Source: JAICXG01 sp036825615 (GTDB lineage: Bacteria; Verrucomicrobiota; Verrucomicrobiia; Chthoniobacterales; UBA10450). Taken from it: 64,000 nt of DNA. A program made the translations under genes and the position numbers. The stretch covers positions 1 to 64,000 of the forward strand of contig DAISXY010000003.1 in NCBI GenBank assembly GCA_036825615.1, in the 5' to 3' direction. Under the pieces are notes generated by a model. The model searched no databases and had not been told where the DNA came from. It was given only the letters and a program-made list of their open reading frames with translations. This document shows positions 44,177 through 52,679 of the stretch, piece after piece; the first letter of the stretch is position 1, and the number at the start of each line of letters is the position of its first letter.

Positions 44177-44503
44177 CTATTCCGCGGCCGCGACTTTCTT
44201 TTTCGATTCTTTTTTCTCCCGCAGCTTCTGGTAATGCTGCCGGTAAACCTCGGGATCGAGCTTGAACTTCGTTTGCAGTTTCTTGATCAGGTCGGGCTCG
44301 GCGTGGAAGATGAAATTGACGTAGTAACCGGCGTCGAGCTCGCCCGCGGCGTAGGAAAACTGCCGCCGATCCATTTTCTGGACCTGCTCTACCTGCGCGC
44401 CTTCCTTTTGAAACTCGGACTCGAGGCGATCCACAATGTCTTTGAGGTTGTCGTCCTTGCCCATTGTATTGAGGACAAGGAGCGCTTCGTAACGATTCTT
44501 CAT
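44177..44503 (-). CDS. rpsF: 30S ribosomal protein S6
   Basis: This 108-residue protein has the S6 opening MKNRYEALLVLNTMGKDDNL and the strand QKMDRRQFSYAAGELDAGYY. A short lysine-rich tail follows. Its ATG overlaps the pth stop (ATGA). It sits in the classical rpsF-ssb order. Confidence 0.95.
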   Translation of the reverse strand: MKNRYEALLVLNTMGKDDNLKDIVDRLESEFQKEGAQVEQVQKMDRRQFSYAAGELDAGYYVNFIFHAEPDLIKKLQTKFKLDPEVYRQHYQKLREKKESKKKVAAAE

Positions 44504-45081
44504 TTTTCTTCTTCTTCGGGTTGTTGGTTGAACAGATTCATCGCAGCAATCAGGCCTTTGTCGATGGTGCACATCACCGCCTCGGCGGCGCGGCGGATCG
44601 TGGCATCGAGGAGCGGCTGTTCTTCTTCGAAAAATCGGCCGAGCACGTAGTCGGTCGCGCCCTGGACCGGCGCTGCGCCAATTCCGATTCGCAACCTTGG
44701 CACGCAGTCGGTTCCGAAATGTTCGAGGACCGATTCGAGGCCGTTGTGTCCGCCCGAGCTGCCTTGCTGCCGCAAACGCAACCGCCCTAACGGAAGCGCG
44801 AAATCGTCGAGCACCACCAGCACTTGCGGCGCGGCGATTTTGTAGAAATTGGCGACCGCCGCGACCGCTTCGCCGCTTCGGTTCATGAACGTCACCGGTT
44901 TCATCAAAATCACTTCACGCTTTGCCCAGCCGGCATTCCATTTCGCGGAAAACTCCCACGGCAACCGGGCATCGGCTGCGAGCCGATCGAGAACCATGAA
45001 CCCGATATTGTGCCGGGTGCGCTGGTATTCGCGCCCCGGATTCCCGAGACCCGCGACCAACCGAATCGGCGCTTCGTTCAC
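44500..45081 (-). CDS. pth: Peptidyl-tRNA hydrolase
   Basis: This 193-residue protein matches the family: VAGLGNPGREYQRTRHNIGF with the catalytic His, KPVTFMNRSGEAV, DDFALPLGRLRLRQQGSSGGHNG and IGIGAAPVQGATDYVLGRF. It recycles peptidyl-tRNAs that drop off ribosomes. The C-terminal Glu-rich tail (QQPEEEEK) is short. It lies between rplY and rpsF. Confidence 0.95.
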   Translation of the reverse strand: MNEAPIRLVAGLGNPGREYQRTRHNIGFMVLDRLAADARLPWEFSAKWNAGWAKREVILMKPVTFMNRSGEAVAAVANFYKIAAPQVLVVLDDFALPLGRLRLRQQGSSGGHNGLESVLEHFGTDCVPRLRIGIGAAPVQGATDYVLGRFFEEEQPLLDATIRRAAEAVMCTIDKGLIAAMNLFNQQPEEEEK

Positions 45082-45105
45082 ATCCGCTCCTTCGCAGGCG
45101 CGGAG

Positions 45106-45801
45106 TTACTTCTTGCCTTCCTTCGGCGCAGGGGCCGCGCCGGTCGGGGCAGCCGGCGTCGTTTCCGCGCCTTCCTTCTTCTCCGTGATCACTTCCGGCT
45201 CGGTCGCCGCCACTTCCGCGGCGGGCGCTTCCTCCACCACGGGAGCAAGGACGGAGAAAACGGTGAGATCAGCCGGGACGCGGGTCGTGACGCCTTCGGG
45301 CAAAGAGATTTCCCTGACGTGAATCGCGTCGCCGATATTGAGGTGTGAAACGTCGACCGTGATTACGTCGGGCAAATCCTTCGGCAGACATTCGATCTCG
45401 AGCGCGCGCAGACTCTGCTCGAGCAAACCGCCAAAAGTCTTGACTCCTTCCGCCGTCCCGGTCGGTTCGAGTGGCACTTCCGCCTCAATCATTTGGTCCA
45501 TGGAAACGGCCTGGAAATCGACGTGCAGAATGTCGCCGCCAACCGGCGAATGCTGCACTTCCTGGACAAGGGCGAGCCGGCTCGGGCTCTCACCATCGAT
45601 CTCCAGCTCGACGAGGATGTTTTCGCCCGAGGCGTGGCTGAGCATGAGAGAAATATCGCGCTTGGAAATCTGGAGCGGCTGCGCCTCCTGTTTCGCGCCG
45701 TAAATAATACCGGGCACCGCGCCCTGTTTTTTGATCTTGCGCACGGCGGCCCGGCCGATGCCGGTGCGCCGTGAAGCGGAAAGTTTAGCTTGTTTGGCCA
45801 T
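45106..45801 (-). CDS. rplY: 50S ribosomal protein L25 (CTC form)
   Basis: This 231-residue protein has the N-terminal 5S-rRNA-binding domain (AAVRKIKKQGAVPGIIYGAK) and the extra TL5/CTC beta-domain (VDFQAVSMDQMIEAEVPLEP, LNIGDAIHVREISLPEGV). A long Ala/Pro/Glu-rich low-complexity C-terminal tail follows. It is coupled in order to prs and pth, a common arrangement. Confidence 0.94.
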   Translation of the reverse strand: MAKQAKLSASRRTGIGRAAVRKIKKQGAVPGIIYGAKQEAQPLQISKRDISLMLSHASGENILVELEIDGESPSRLALVQEVQHSPVGGDILHVDFQAVSMDQMIEAEVPLEPTGTAEGVKTFGGLLEQSLRALEIECLPKDLPDVITVDVSHLNIGDAIHVREISLPEGVTTRVPADLTVFSVLAPVVEEAPAAEVAATEPEVITEKKEGAETTPAAPTGAAPAPKEGKK

Positions 45802-45813
45802 AGTCGTGTGGTG

Positions 45814-46776
45814 CTATTTCGCGCCGTCGTCGATCCTGAAGAGCGAGGAAACGGATTCGTCTTTGTGAATCCGCTTGATGCCTTCCCCGAGCAGTTCAGA
45901 GACACAAAGCACCGTGATGGCGAAACCCTCCACGGTGCGAACGGGTGTGCTGTTGGTCGTAACTAATTCCTTAATCTCGGATTTTTGCAACCGCCCCACC
46001 GCGACGTCGGCAAGGACGCAATGAGCGACGCCGGCATAGATCTCGAGCGCGCCGTTTTTCTTCAGCAAACTGGCCGCCGAAGTAAGGGTGCCGGCGGTCT
46101 CGGTCAGATCATCAACCAGAACCACGTCGCAGCCTTCGACCTCGCCGATCAGATAAAGCGCCTCGGTGTCCGTCGGACTTTTGCGCTGTTTGGCGACGAT
46201 TGCGAGGCTCGCGCCCAAGCCTTGCGCATAGGCACTCGCCATTTTCAACCCGCCCACGTCGGGCGAAACCACCACGGTCTTGCGCGTGAGCTTTTGCCGC
46301 AGGTAGGGGATCAGGACCGGCAGCGAATAGAGATGGTCGACCGGGATGTCGAAGAAGCCCTGCACCTGCTGGGCATGGAGGTCCATCGTCAGGACGCGAT
46401 TGACGCCCGCCGCGCAAAGCAGATTCGCGACGAGCTTCGCTGTGATGGGCACCCGCGGCTTGTCTTTGCGGTCCTGCCGCGCGTAGCCGAAAAATGGAAT
46501 CACGGCCGTGATCCGGTCGGCGCTCGCCCGCCGCGCGGCGTCTACCATGATGAGCAGCTCCATCAGGTGCTCGTTAACCGGCGGGCAGGTGGGCTGAACA
46601 ATGAAAACGTCGCGGCCGCGAATGTTTTCCTCGATCCTGACGTAAGTCTCACCGTCGGGAAAGGAGCTGAGGGTCGCCTCGCCGAGAGGTATCCCGATGA
46701 AGTTGCAGATACGCCGGGCCAGGTCGGGATTGGCCGAGCCGGAGAAGACCTTGAGCTCAGGCTGAAGCGCAAACAT
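45814..46776 (-). CDS. prs: Ribose-phosphate pyrophosphokinase
   Basis: This 320-residue enzyme has FSGSANPDLARRICNFIGIP, the PRPP pocket FFGYARQDRKDKPRVPITAK, the loop VVSPDVGGLKMASAYAQGL and the flexible-loop/PRPP signature VVLVDDLTETAGTL. It makes PRPP from ribose 5-phosphate and ATP. It is the first gene of the leftward prs-rplY-pth-rpsF-ssb series. Confidence 0.96.
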   Translation of the reverse strand: MFALQPELKVFSGSANPDLARRICNFIGIPLGEATLSSFPDGETYVRIEENIRGRDVFIVQPTCPPVNEHLMELLIMVDAARRASADRITAVIPFFGYARQDRKDKPRVPITAKLVANLLCAAGVNRVLTMDLHAQQVQGFFDIPVDHLYSLPVLIPYLRQKLTRKTVVVSPDVGGLKMASAYAQGLGASLAIVAKQRKSPTDTEALYLIGEVEGCDVVLVDDLTETAGTLTSAASLLKKNGALEIYAGVAHCVLADVAVGRLQKSEIKELVTTNSTPVRTVEGFAITVLCVSELLGEGIKRIHKDESVSSLFRIDDGAK

Positions 46777-46847
46777 TTCGCAGGGCCGCTACCTTAGGCG
46801 GGGCAGAGCGGGGTTGGCAAAGGAATTGTAGCGGGGGCGGTGATCCT

Positions 46848-46935
46848 ATTGGAGCCGGCGCGCCCCCGCGCCGGGACAAGGGCGTCCCCGGCCCCAATGC
46901 CGCTCCACGGGATCCCTCGACTTCGCTCGGGATGA
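46848..46935. repeat. Intergenic repeats: GC-rich inverted repeat plus a single family A arm
   Basis: ATTGGAGCCGGCGCGCCCCC (46848 onward) and the region ending CCGGCCCCAAT (46899) form an imperfect inverted repeat. It is followed by a lone family A arm, GCTCCACGGGATCCCTCGAC through GGATGAC (46901-46935). It fills the spacer between prs and the coiled-coil gene. Confidence 0.75.
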
Positions 46936-47217
46936 CTACGCAAAGGAAGCCCGCAGTTTCTCCTTTTTCTCCTCGCAATCGGAATCCAACCTCCGCAACT
47001 CGGTCGCAAGTTGCTTCTCCAATTCCTCGGCCTCGTCCAATTTCCCGCTCATCTGCGCCTCGCGAATCTTGCCGCGCAGGAACAACTCCTTCTCCGCAAT
47101 CTTCGCCTTGTATTGCGACTCGATCTCAGCGACCTGGGCCTTTTGTTCTTCCGATAACTTCAGGCTCGGCGCGTTTTTCTCGAGCCGCTCCATCGCAAGT
47201 TCGTAGGCTGATTTCAT
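46936..47217 (-). CDS. Small coiled-coil protein
   Basis: This 93-residue highly charged protein is almost entirely helical: KSAYELAMERLEKNAPSLKL, then LSEEQKAQVAEIESQYKAKI and DEAEELEKQLATELRRLDSD. No catalytic motif is visible. A GGAG-like site (rev. strand of CGGCTCCTTTC near 47220-47230) supports ATG 47217. Similar short coiled-coil proteins occur in Verrucomicrobiota and Planctomycetota; the role is unknown. Confidence 0.7.
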   Translation of the reverse strand: MKSAYELAMERLEKNAPSLKLSEEQKAQVAEIESQYKAKIAEKELFLRGKIREAQMSGKLDEAEELEKQLATELRRLDSDCEEKKEKLRASFA

Positions 47218-47290
47218 CTTCGGCTCCTTTCTGGTTTCGAGTCATCCTAGACAAAATCCGCCCGGTCCGCAGCCGATTAGTTGCGCGGGG

Positions 47291-47703
47291 TCAGGGAAGG
47301 GCACTGGCTTCTACTCGGCCGGACACTCGACCATGACAGGTGCGAAACAGCCGGCAGGATCCGTCAATGCGATCGTGGGCGGCCCCAGTCGTGCTTTCCT
47401 TGATCGACAACTTGGCGCGGTTGCCGCTGATCGGAATTACGAATGGCTCGCGATCCAAACTGATCGTGACGTTTTCGCCCGAGTGGCTCGTGTCGATAGA
47501 GTAAGCTGGGCCTGAAGACGATTGCCGCGTGAACCGGCCTTGCAACGCGCCTGGAAGTCACCGCTTACTCCCCAGTTCCTGTTCCAAATTTCAGTCCCAT
47601 CTGCCGGCGCATATTTGATCAGGACATAATCAGCGTGATTCAAGCTTTGGTAGCCGGTGATGGCGACGAGCACGTGGCCATTAGGATCGAGCAGGATTTT
47701 CAC
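47291..47703 (-). pseudogene. Remnant of a beta-propeller repeat surface protein
   Basis: The reverse strand reads MKILLDPNGHVLVAITGYQS, then NHADYVLIKYAPADGTEIWN (47703-47545 region), typical of SBBP/delta-60-type propeller repeats. A frame change follows and it continues AYSIDTSHSGENVTISLDRE. The text ends without a full repeat set. It is a frameshifted fragment inside an otherwise empty 599-base spacer (47218-47816). Confidence 0.55.
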
Positions 47704-47816
47704 CCGCCGATCTACTAAGATACCAAGGTAACGGCGTTGTAACTTTTGCTGTGCGGCGCCGCGCGGTCCGCCAAACCCTTGCGGCAGGCCGATCTATTTT
47801 TACATTCCGCTGCCAC

Positions 47817-48605
47817 ATGTCCCGCAAGATCCGACTCCTGAGCACCGATTTCGACGGGACGCTTGTCTCGCATGCAAGCGTCCCGGTTTTCGATCGCGAT
47901 TGCATGGCACTCATCCACGAGCTTCAGCGCGAAGGCGCGCTCTGGGCGATTAACACCGGACGCTCCGTCCGCCTGCTCGAGGAAGGACTGGAAGACTTCG
48001 CCTTCCCGATCCAGCCCGATTTTATCCTAACGAGCGAACGCGATGTCTTCCGGCCGACTAACTCCGGCTGGGAACCTTTTGGCGATTGGAACCAGCGCTG
48101 CGCACAGGCTCACGCCGAACTCTACCAGTCCGCGTCGGCTGTCCTGGCCGAGGTCGTGGACTTTGTCACTCACGAAACCAGGGCGCGCGTTATTTACGAG
48201 ACGGAGCAGCCGGCGGGAATCATCGCCAGCAGTGAAGAAGAAATGGACCGCGTGACCGAGTTCATTGACTGGGCGAAAGCCGGCGAATCGAAGTTTCACT
48301 ACCAGCGCAACACAATTTACCTTCGGTTTTGCCACGCCGACTATCACAAAGGTGCCGCGCTGGAAGAACTCTCGCGCCTGACCGATATCGATCGCGAGGC
48401 GATTTTCGCCGCGGGCGACCATCACAATGATATCTCGATGCTGGACGGCCGCTACGCCGCTCTTCCTTGCTGTCCCGCTAATGCCATCGAGGCTGTGAAA
48501 GAAGCCGTGCGCAAGGCTGACGGTTTTGTGGCCGAAACCGAATTCGGCGCCGGCGTGCACGAGGCCCTGCGGTATTTCCTTTCCGACCGGCCGGCAAAGC
48601 TCTGA
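47817..48605 (+). CDS. HAD superfamily phosphatase (Cof/SPP-like)
   Basis: This 262-residue protein has HAD motif I LLSTDFDGTLV (Asp nucleophile), motif II WAINTGRS and motif IV AAGDHHNDISML near residue 215. A type IIB cap lies between them. Such enzymes dephosphorylate sugar phosphates or nucleotides. ATG 47817 is the family start. A CCTAACGA motif lies at 48026. It is not in an operon. Confidence 0.88.
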   Translation: MSRKIRLLSTDFDGTLVSHASVPVFDRDCMALIHELQREGALWAINTGRSVRLLEEGLEDFAFPIQPDFILTSERDVFRPTNSGWEPFGDWNQRCAQAHAELYQSASAVLAEVVDFVTHETRARVIYETEQPAGIIASSEEEMDRVTEFIDWAKAGESKFHYQRNTIYLRFCHADYHKGAALEELSRLTDIDREAIFAAGDHHNDISMLDGRYAALPCCPANAIEAVKEAVRKADGFVAETEFGAGVHEALRYFLSDRPAKL

Positions 48606-48691
48606 GACCTGCTATCTCCGTTACAAGATCAGAAGTGCCGTCGGTTCTTACAAGGTCGCGACGAAGAGTCCATTCTCAATCAGCACGGCTT

Positions 48692-49204
48692 CTAATTAGT
48701 GCCGGCGGACAGCTTCAGCCGGTCCTCCTTGGCCAGTAACTCGCCGAGCGGCGGCCAGGTGACCGTGCTATCCATATCGTGAAAGGCATGTAGATAGACA
48801 GCCAGTTTCTCCGCGGAGTACCTTGTCAGGAGATCGGTTACCACGCGGGACAACTCTTCCGGCGACGGAGATTCCGGCAGCTGCTCGACTGTGCCGTCGG
48901 GATCGTGCTTAATACCTAACGAATCAAGGAAATCACACAACATCGATTTCTCCGCCCCGAGGAGCCAGCTTTGCAGCATATGCGCCGCGAGGGTGTCGGC
49001 AGACTTGCGCCCGAGCGCGGCCTTGAGCCAGGCGTAGCGTTCAGCCGGCGGTTTTCGTTCGATGAAAACAGGCCGGAGCCTGCGTTGCGCAGCCAAAGTC
49101 TGCACCACCGTCTTGAAAACGGCAGTTTGTTCCTTCTGCACATAGCCAAGAATCTCACTCGCCAGAATCAGCGACATCCGATCAAACAATTCGTAAGATT
49201 TCAT
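48692..49204 (-). CDS. Conserved hypothetical protein
   Basis: This 170-residue helical soluble protein shows RMSLILASEILGYVQKEQTA, then AALGRKSADTLAAHMLQSWL and ESPSPEELSRVVTDLLTRYS. No domain is recognised. ATG 49204 is preferred over TTG 49207. It lies 80 bases downstream of the sensor kinase gene in the same direction, so the two may be co-transcribed. It contains a CCTAACGA motif at 48915. Confidence 0.65.
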   Translation of the reverse strand: MKSYELFDRMSLILASEILGYVQKEQTAVFKTVVQTLAAQRRLRPVFIERKPPAERYAWLKAALGRKSADTLAAHMLQSWLLGAEKSMLCDFLDSLGIKHDPDGTVEQLPESPSPEELSRVVTDLLTRYSAEKLAVYLHAFHDMDSTVTWPPLGELLAKEDRLKLSAGTN

Positions 49205-49283
49205 CAAGGTGACCGCCGCGCGGCTGCCGGGGCTGACTGGTCAGGTTGCAATGACGCCAGCTCGCACTCTCCCCGGAAGTGAT

Positions 49284-51590
49284 TCAGAAGAGTTGCGGCT
49301 GCCGGTCATCATCCGGCTGTGGTTGACCAATGACGGAGCGGATCTTTTCCATCATTTCGTGAAAGTCATAGGGCTTTTGCACTGTATCGATGACTCCGGC
49401 GCGCAGCATTTCCGTCCGCAATTTTGGCTCGAGATAACCGCTCGCGACGATCGCGCGCACGCTCGGCTTGATCTCTTTCATGCGCAGAAAGACATCGCGT
49501 CCGCCGAGTCGGGGCAAGCCAAGATCGCATACCACCAGGCCGATCTCGTCGGCATGGGTTTCAAACATTTCCACGGCTTCGATCCCATCGCGCGCGGCCA
49601 GGACGCGATAACCGTCTGACTCGAGCATCATAACTCCGAGCTCGCGCAGTAACTCCTCATCCTCCACCAGCATAACCGTGCGCGCGGGCAGAGGTGCCCG
49701 GCTCTTCCCGCCATTGCGCTGCGCTTCGCTTTCCGTCGCTCCCGCTACCGGGAGATAGACAGTGAAAGTCGTGCCCCGCCCGGGCTCGCTTTCCACCTGG
49801 ATAAAGCCGTGGTGGTTATTCACCACCCCATAGGCGACGGAAAGGCCGAGCCCGGTGCCCTTGCCTCGCTCCTTTGTCGTGTAAAACGGTTCAAAGATAT
49901 GCGGCTTAACCTGTGGGCTAATCCCATCGCCCGTATCAATGACTCGGATGAAGACATAGCTCTCGGCATTTACTCCCCCAAAAGTCTCGCGTAGCTGATG
50001 ACTGCTTGTTACTCCGGTAGCGAGGGCAATCGTTCCCTCGTGCGGGATTGCGTCGCGCGCATTCACACAGAGGTTAAGCAACACCTGCTGGATTTGCGCC
50101 CGATCGGCCTTAACCAGCGGCAGATTCGGTTCAAGTTGAAGAGCGAACCTGATTGTCTTGGGAAAGGTGGCCGAGAGCATTCGCTCCAGATCGGTCGCGA
50201 CCAGATTGAGGTCGAGCGCGGCAAAACGGGCCTCGGTTTGCTGCGCTGAAGTAAGTAACTGCTGGACGAGAGTGGCTCCGCGCGCCACCGCGTCGCGAAT
50301 GACCTTGATTGCCTCCGGCATACGTCCAGGATGTTTCTTCCAATCCTCCAGCCGGGTGGTATAGCCGAGGATGATGCCGAGAATGTTGTTGAAGTCATGC
50401 GCGATCCCGCCGGCCAGCGTGCCGAGGCCTTCCATTTTTTGGGCCTGGACGAGTTGCTCCTCGAGGCGCTTGCGTTTGGTGTCGTTAAAGAGATAGCCTT
50501 TGACTTCGACAAGGCGGCCGGCCTCATCGAAGCTGCCGTCGAACTTGGCCACGACATAAACCGCTTCCCCGTCGCGCTCGCGCATTTCCAGCTCCGGGCG
50601 GTGAATACTTTCGTTAGGCTGAAGGTTTGCGATCAGCTCGAGCCCCTCTTTTCTGGTATGCAGGAGTGAGAGAAAATTCGCCCGCTTCGCTTCCTCGACG
50701 GAATCGAACCCAAAGATGCGAGCGAAAGCCGGGTTGCAGGTTACGATCGAGCCGTCCGCTTTCATAATCAGGTTCCCGGTCAGGTCCTCATCGACGAAAC
50801 TCCGATAGCGTTTTTCGCTCCGGCGCAGGGCTTCCTCCGCCCGTTTCCGCTCCGTCGCGTCGATGCTCAATTGGAGGAGGGGAGCATCCGGCTCTGCGCC
50901 TTCCAAGGTCCATCCAGTTGAGACGATGATCCGGCGCCCGTCTTTGCAGCTTTGCTCGATCTCGCCTTCCCAGTGTTGTTTTTCCTCCAGGATGCGCCTG
51001 ACTTCAGCGAGCGTTTGTGGCGGGCCGGTGCGCAACAATTGGTGCACGTCGCGGCCGGCTGCTTCCTCGCGCGACCAGCCGAAAAGCCGCTCGGCGCCCC
51101 GGTTCCAGTAGGAAATGTTTCCGCTCGCGTCGGAAATAACGATGGCGTCATTCGCGAGGTCCAGGAGCTGAGCGTGGCGCAAAAGCTCGCGCCGCGCGTT
51201 CTCCAGATCGCGCTGCGTACCCGCCTCCTCGAGTGCGCGGCGCACCGCCAAGACGAGCCGCGGTAGTGAGACTTTCAGGATGCAGTCGGTCCCACCCGCG
51301 CGCATCACCGCATCGATGTCGGGTGGATCGTGTGAGAGGGCGACAAAGATGAAAGGAATGCCTGGCCGGGCCTCGCGGGCCCTTACAATCGCCTCGCCGG
51401 GACCATTCGTTAGGCAATTCGGATTGGCGAGAATAAGATCGACCGGCAGGCGGGCAATCCTTTGCAATAGTGCCGCCTCGCTCCGCACCCGGCTAATGGC
51501 GGCCTCGATTCCACCATTCTTCAGCTCGGCTGAGATCCGCGCTGTGTCGGCGTCATCGGTTTCAAGGTGAACGATCTGCAGCGAAGCCAT
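49284..51590 (-). CDS. Hybrid sensor histidine kinase with two PAS domains
   Basis: This protein has about 768 residues. The order is an N-terminal receiver-like domain (QIVHLETDDADTARISAELK, degenerate), PAS1 (LLDLANDAIVISDASGNISY), PAS2 (GNLIMKADGSIVTCNPAFAR), HisKA with the phospho-His in LAGGIAHDFNNILG, the HATPase domain (LLNLCVNARDAIPHEG, HIFEPFYTTKERGKGTGLGL) and a C-terminal receiver (VMLVEDEELLRELGV with the phospho-acceptor Asp in VVCDLGLP). No transmembrane helix is seen, so it is cytosolic. The signal is unknown. ATG 51590 faces the CPBP gene, with 134 bases between them. Confidence 0.9.
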   Translation of the reverse strand: MASLQIVHLETDDADTARISAELKNGGIEAAISRVRSEAALLQRIARLPVDLILANPNCLTNGPGEAIVRAREARPGIPFIFVALSHDPPDIDAVMRAGGTDCILKVSLPRLVLAVRRALEEAGTQRDLENARRELLRHAQLLDLANDAIVISDASGNISYWNRGAERLFGWSREEAAGRDVHQLLRTGPPQTLAEVRRILEEKQHWEGEIEQSCKDGRRIIVSTGWTLEGAEPDAPLLQLSIDATERKRAEEALRRSEKRYRSFVDEDLTGNLIMKADGSIVTCNPAFARIFGFDSVEEAKRANFLSLLHTRKEGLELIANLQPNESIHRPELEMRERDGEAVYVVAKFDGSFDEAGRLVEVKGYLFNDTKRKRLEEQLVQAQKMEGLGTLAGGIAHDFNNILGIILGYTTRLEDWKKHPGRMPEAIKVIRDAVARGATLVQQLLTSAQQTEARFAALDLNLVATDLERMLSATFPKTIRFALQLEPNLPLVKADRAQIQQVLLNLCVNARDAIPHEGTIALATGVTSSHQLRETFGGVNAESYVFIRVIDTGDGISPQVKPHIFEPFYTTKERGKGTGLGLSVAYGVVNNHHGFIQVESEPGRGTTFTVYLPVAGATESEAQRNGGKSRAPLPARTVMLVEDEELLRELGVMMLESDGYRVLAARDGIEAVEMFETHADEIGLVVCDLGLPRLGGRDVFLRMKEIKPSVRAIVASGYLEPKLRTEMLRAGVIDTVQKPYDFHEMMEKIRSVIGQPQPDDDRQPQLF

Positions 51591-51724
51591 CCTGAATCCA
51601 ACGGAGCGGTTCCATCCCTCGCACATTCTGGCGCTGGTTGCCAGTCGCTTTCGCGCCACGGAGCGAGGCGTCAGGGTGCACAGTTTTTTCTCCACCTCGG
51701 AAGCGATCCAGCTACGCTCGGCCG

Positions 51725-52423
51725 ATGCCAGAGAACCGGCCGGCCCGAGACACCACGCGATCGCCGTTCCTCGCCTATGCCGTGCCGATGCTGCTCTTCA
51801 TTTTGCTCCTCGGGATGGGCGCGCTGCTGAAGCAGCCAGGAGGACCATTCTGGCGTTCGAGGCCGGAGTTTTGGATTTATCCGGTCCAGACTCTGCTTTG
51901 TGGGGGCGCGCTTTTTTTCTTCCGCCGCGTCTATTTATTTCAACCGCTGCGCCGGCCCTTCTTCGTCATCGCGATTGCGCTCGTCGTGTTGGTTCTCTGG
52001 ATCGCGCCGCAACAATTTCTCGGCTTCCCTGCGCGCTACGACGGTTTTGATCCAACCCTCTTGGCCGGCTCACCCGCGCTTTATTTTGCGACGCTCGTGT
52101 TGCGGCTCCTCCGTCTCATTCTGGTCGTACCGATGCTGGAAGAAATTTTCTGGCGCGGGCTTTTGCTTCGTTACCTTGTCGCGGAAAATTTCGAAGCCGT
52201 TCCCTTCGGCACCTTCTCCTGGTTCTCGTTTACTGTTGTCACTCTGGGATTCGCCCTTTCCCACGCGCCGGCCGATTGGCCGGCAGCCTTGGTGGCCGGT
52301 GTGCTTTATAACCTGGTCGCCTACCGGACCCGCAGTCTCACTTCCTGCATCGCCGCCCATAGCCTGACGAACTTCGCCCTCGGCTGCTGGATCCTCTCGA
52401 CCCGCCAGTGGGGTTTTTGGTAG
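51725..52423 (+). CDS. CPBP family glutamic-type intramembrane protease, PEP-CTERM-associated type
   Basis: This protein has about 232 residues and about seven helices. The catalytic EExxxR lies in PMLEEIFWRGLLLRYL, the second motif in TLGFALSHAPADWPAALVAG and the third in NLVAYRTRSLTSCIAAHSLT. The opening AYAVPMLLFILLLGMGALLK resembles the exosortase-linked CAAX-protease-like group. It may process or anchor surface proteins. No exosortase gene is in the window. ATG 51725 is chosen as the first start before helix 1. Confidence 0.82.
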   Translation: MPENRPARDTTRSPFLAYAVPMLLFILLLGMGALLKQPGGPFWRSRPEFWIYPVQTLLCGGALFFFRRVYLFQPLRRPFFVIAIALVVLVLWIAPQQFLGFPARYDGFDPTLLAGSPALYFATLVLRLLRLILVVPMLEEIFWRGLLLRYLVAENFEAVPFGTFSWFSFTVVTLGFALSHAPADWPAALVAGVLYNLVAYRTRSLTSCIAAHSLTNFALGCWILSTRQWGFW

Positions 52424-52470
52424 GCCGAAACCCGCCCCACGGCACTCATTGTGCTCTCCGAACGTTTGGG

Positions 52471-52626
52471 ATGCATTCGACCTTTATGCAAAAGCTCATC
52501 ATCTGTATGACCGCAGCCTTCCTCGCAGCCTGCATCATTGAATGGGCGGTCGTCTTCGTCGAAGGGGCCGACCGCGCCCTCAATAGCGGCTACAAGCAGG
52601 ACGAAAAGACACTCCTCGGTCCATAA
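52471..52626 (+). CDS. Small membrane protein
   Basis: This 51-residue frame (or 46 from ATG 52486) has one helix, LIICMTAAFLAACIIEWAVV, and a charged tail GYKQDEKTLLGP. It lies between the CPBP gene and nadE on the same strand. There are no homologues I can name. The start is not supported by a strong Shine-Dalgarno sequence. Confidence 0.45.
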   Translation: MHSTFMQKLIICMTAAFLAACIIEWAVVFVEGADRALNSGYKQDEKTLLGP

Positions 52627-52679
52627 GCTGAGCGGGGAAAGCCGTTGCCCGCGCGTGCCGCCCGGATAACCTCCTGCAA

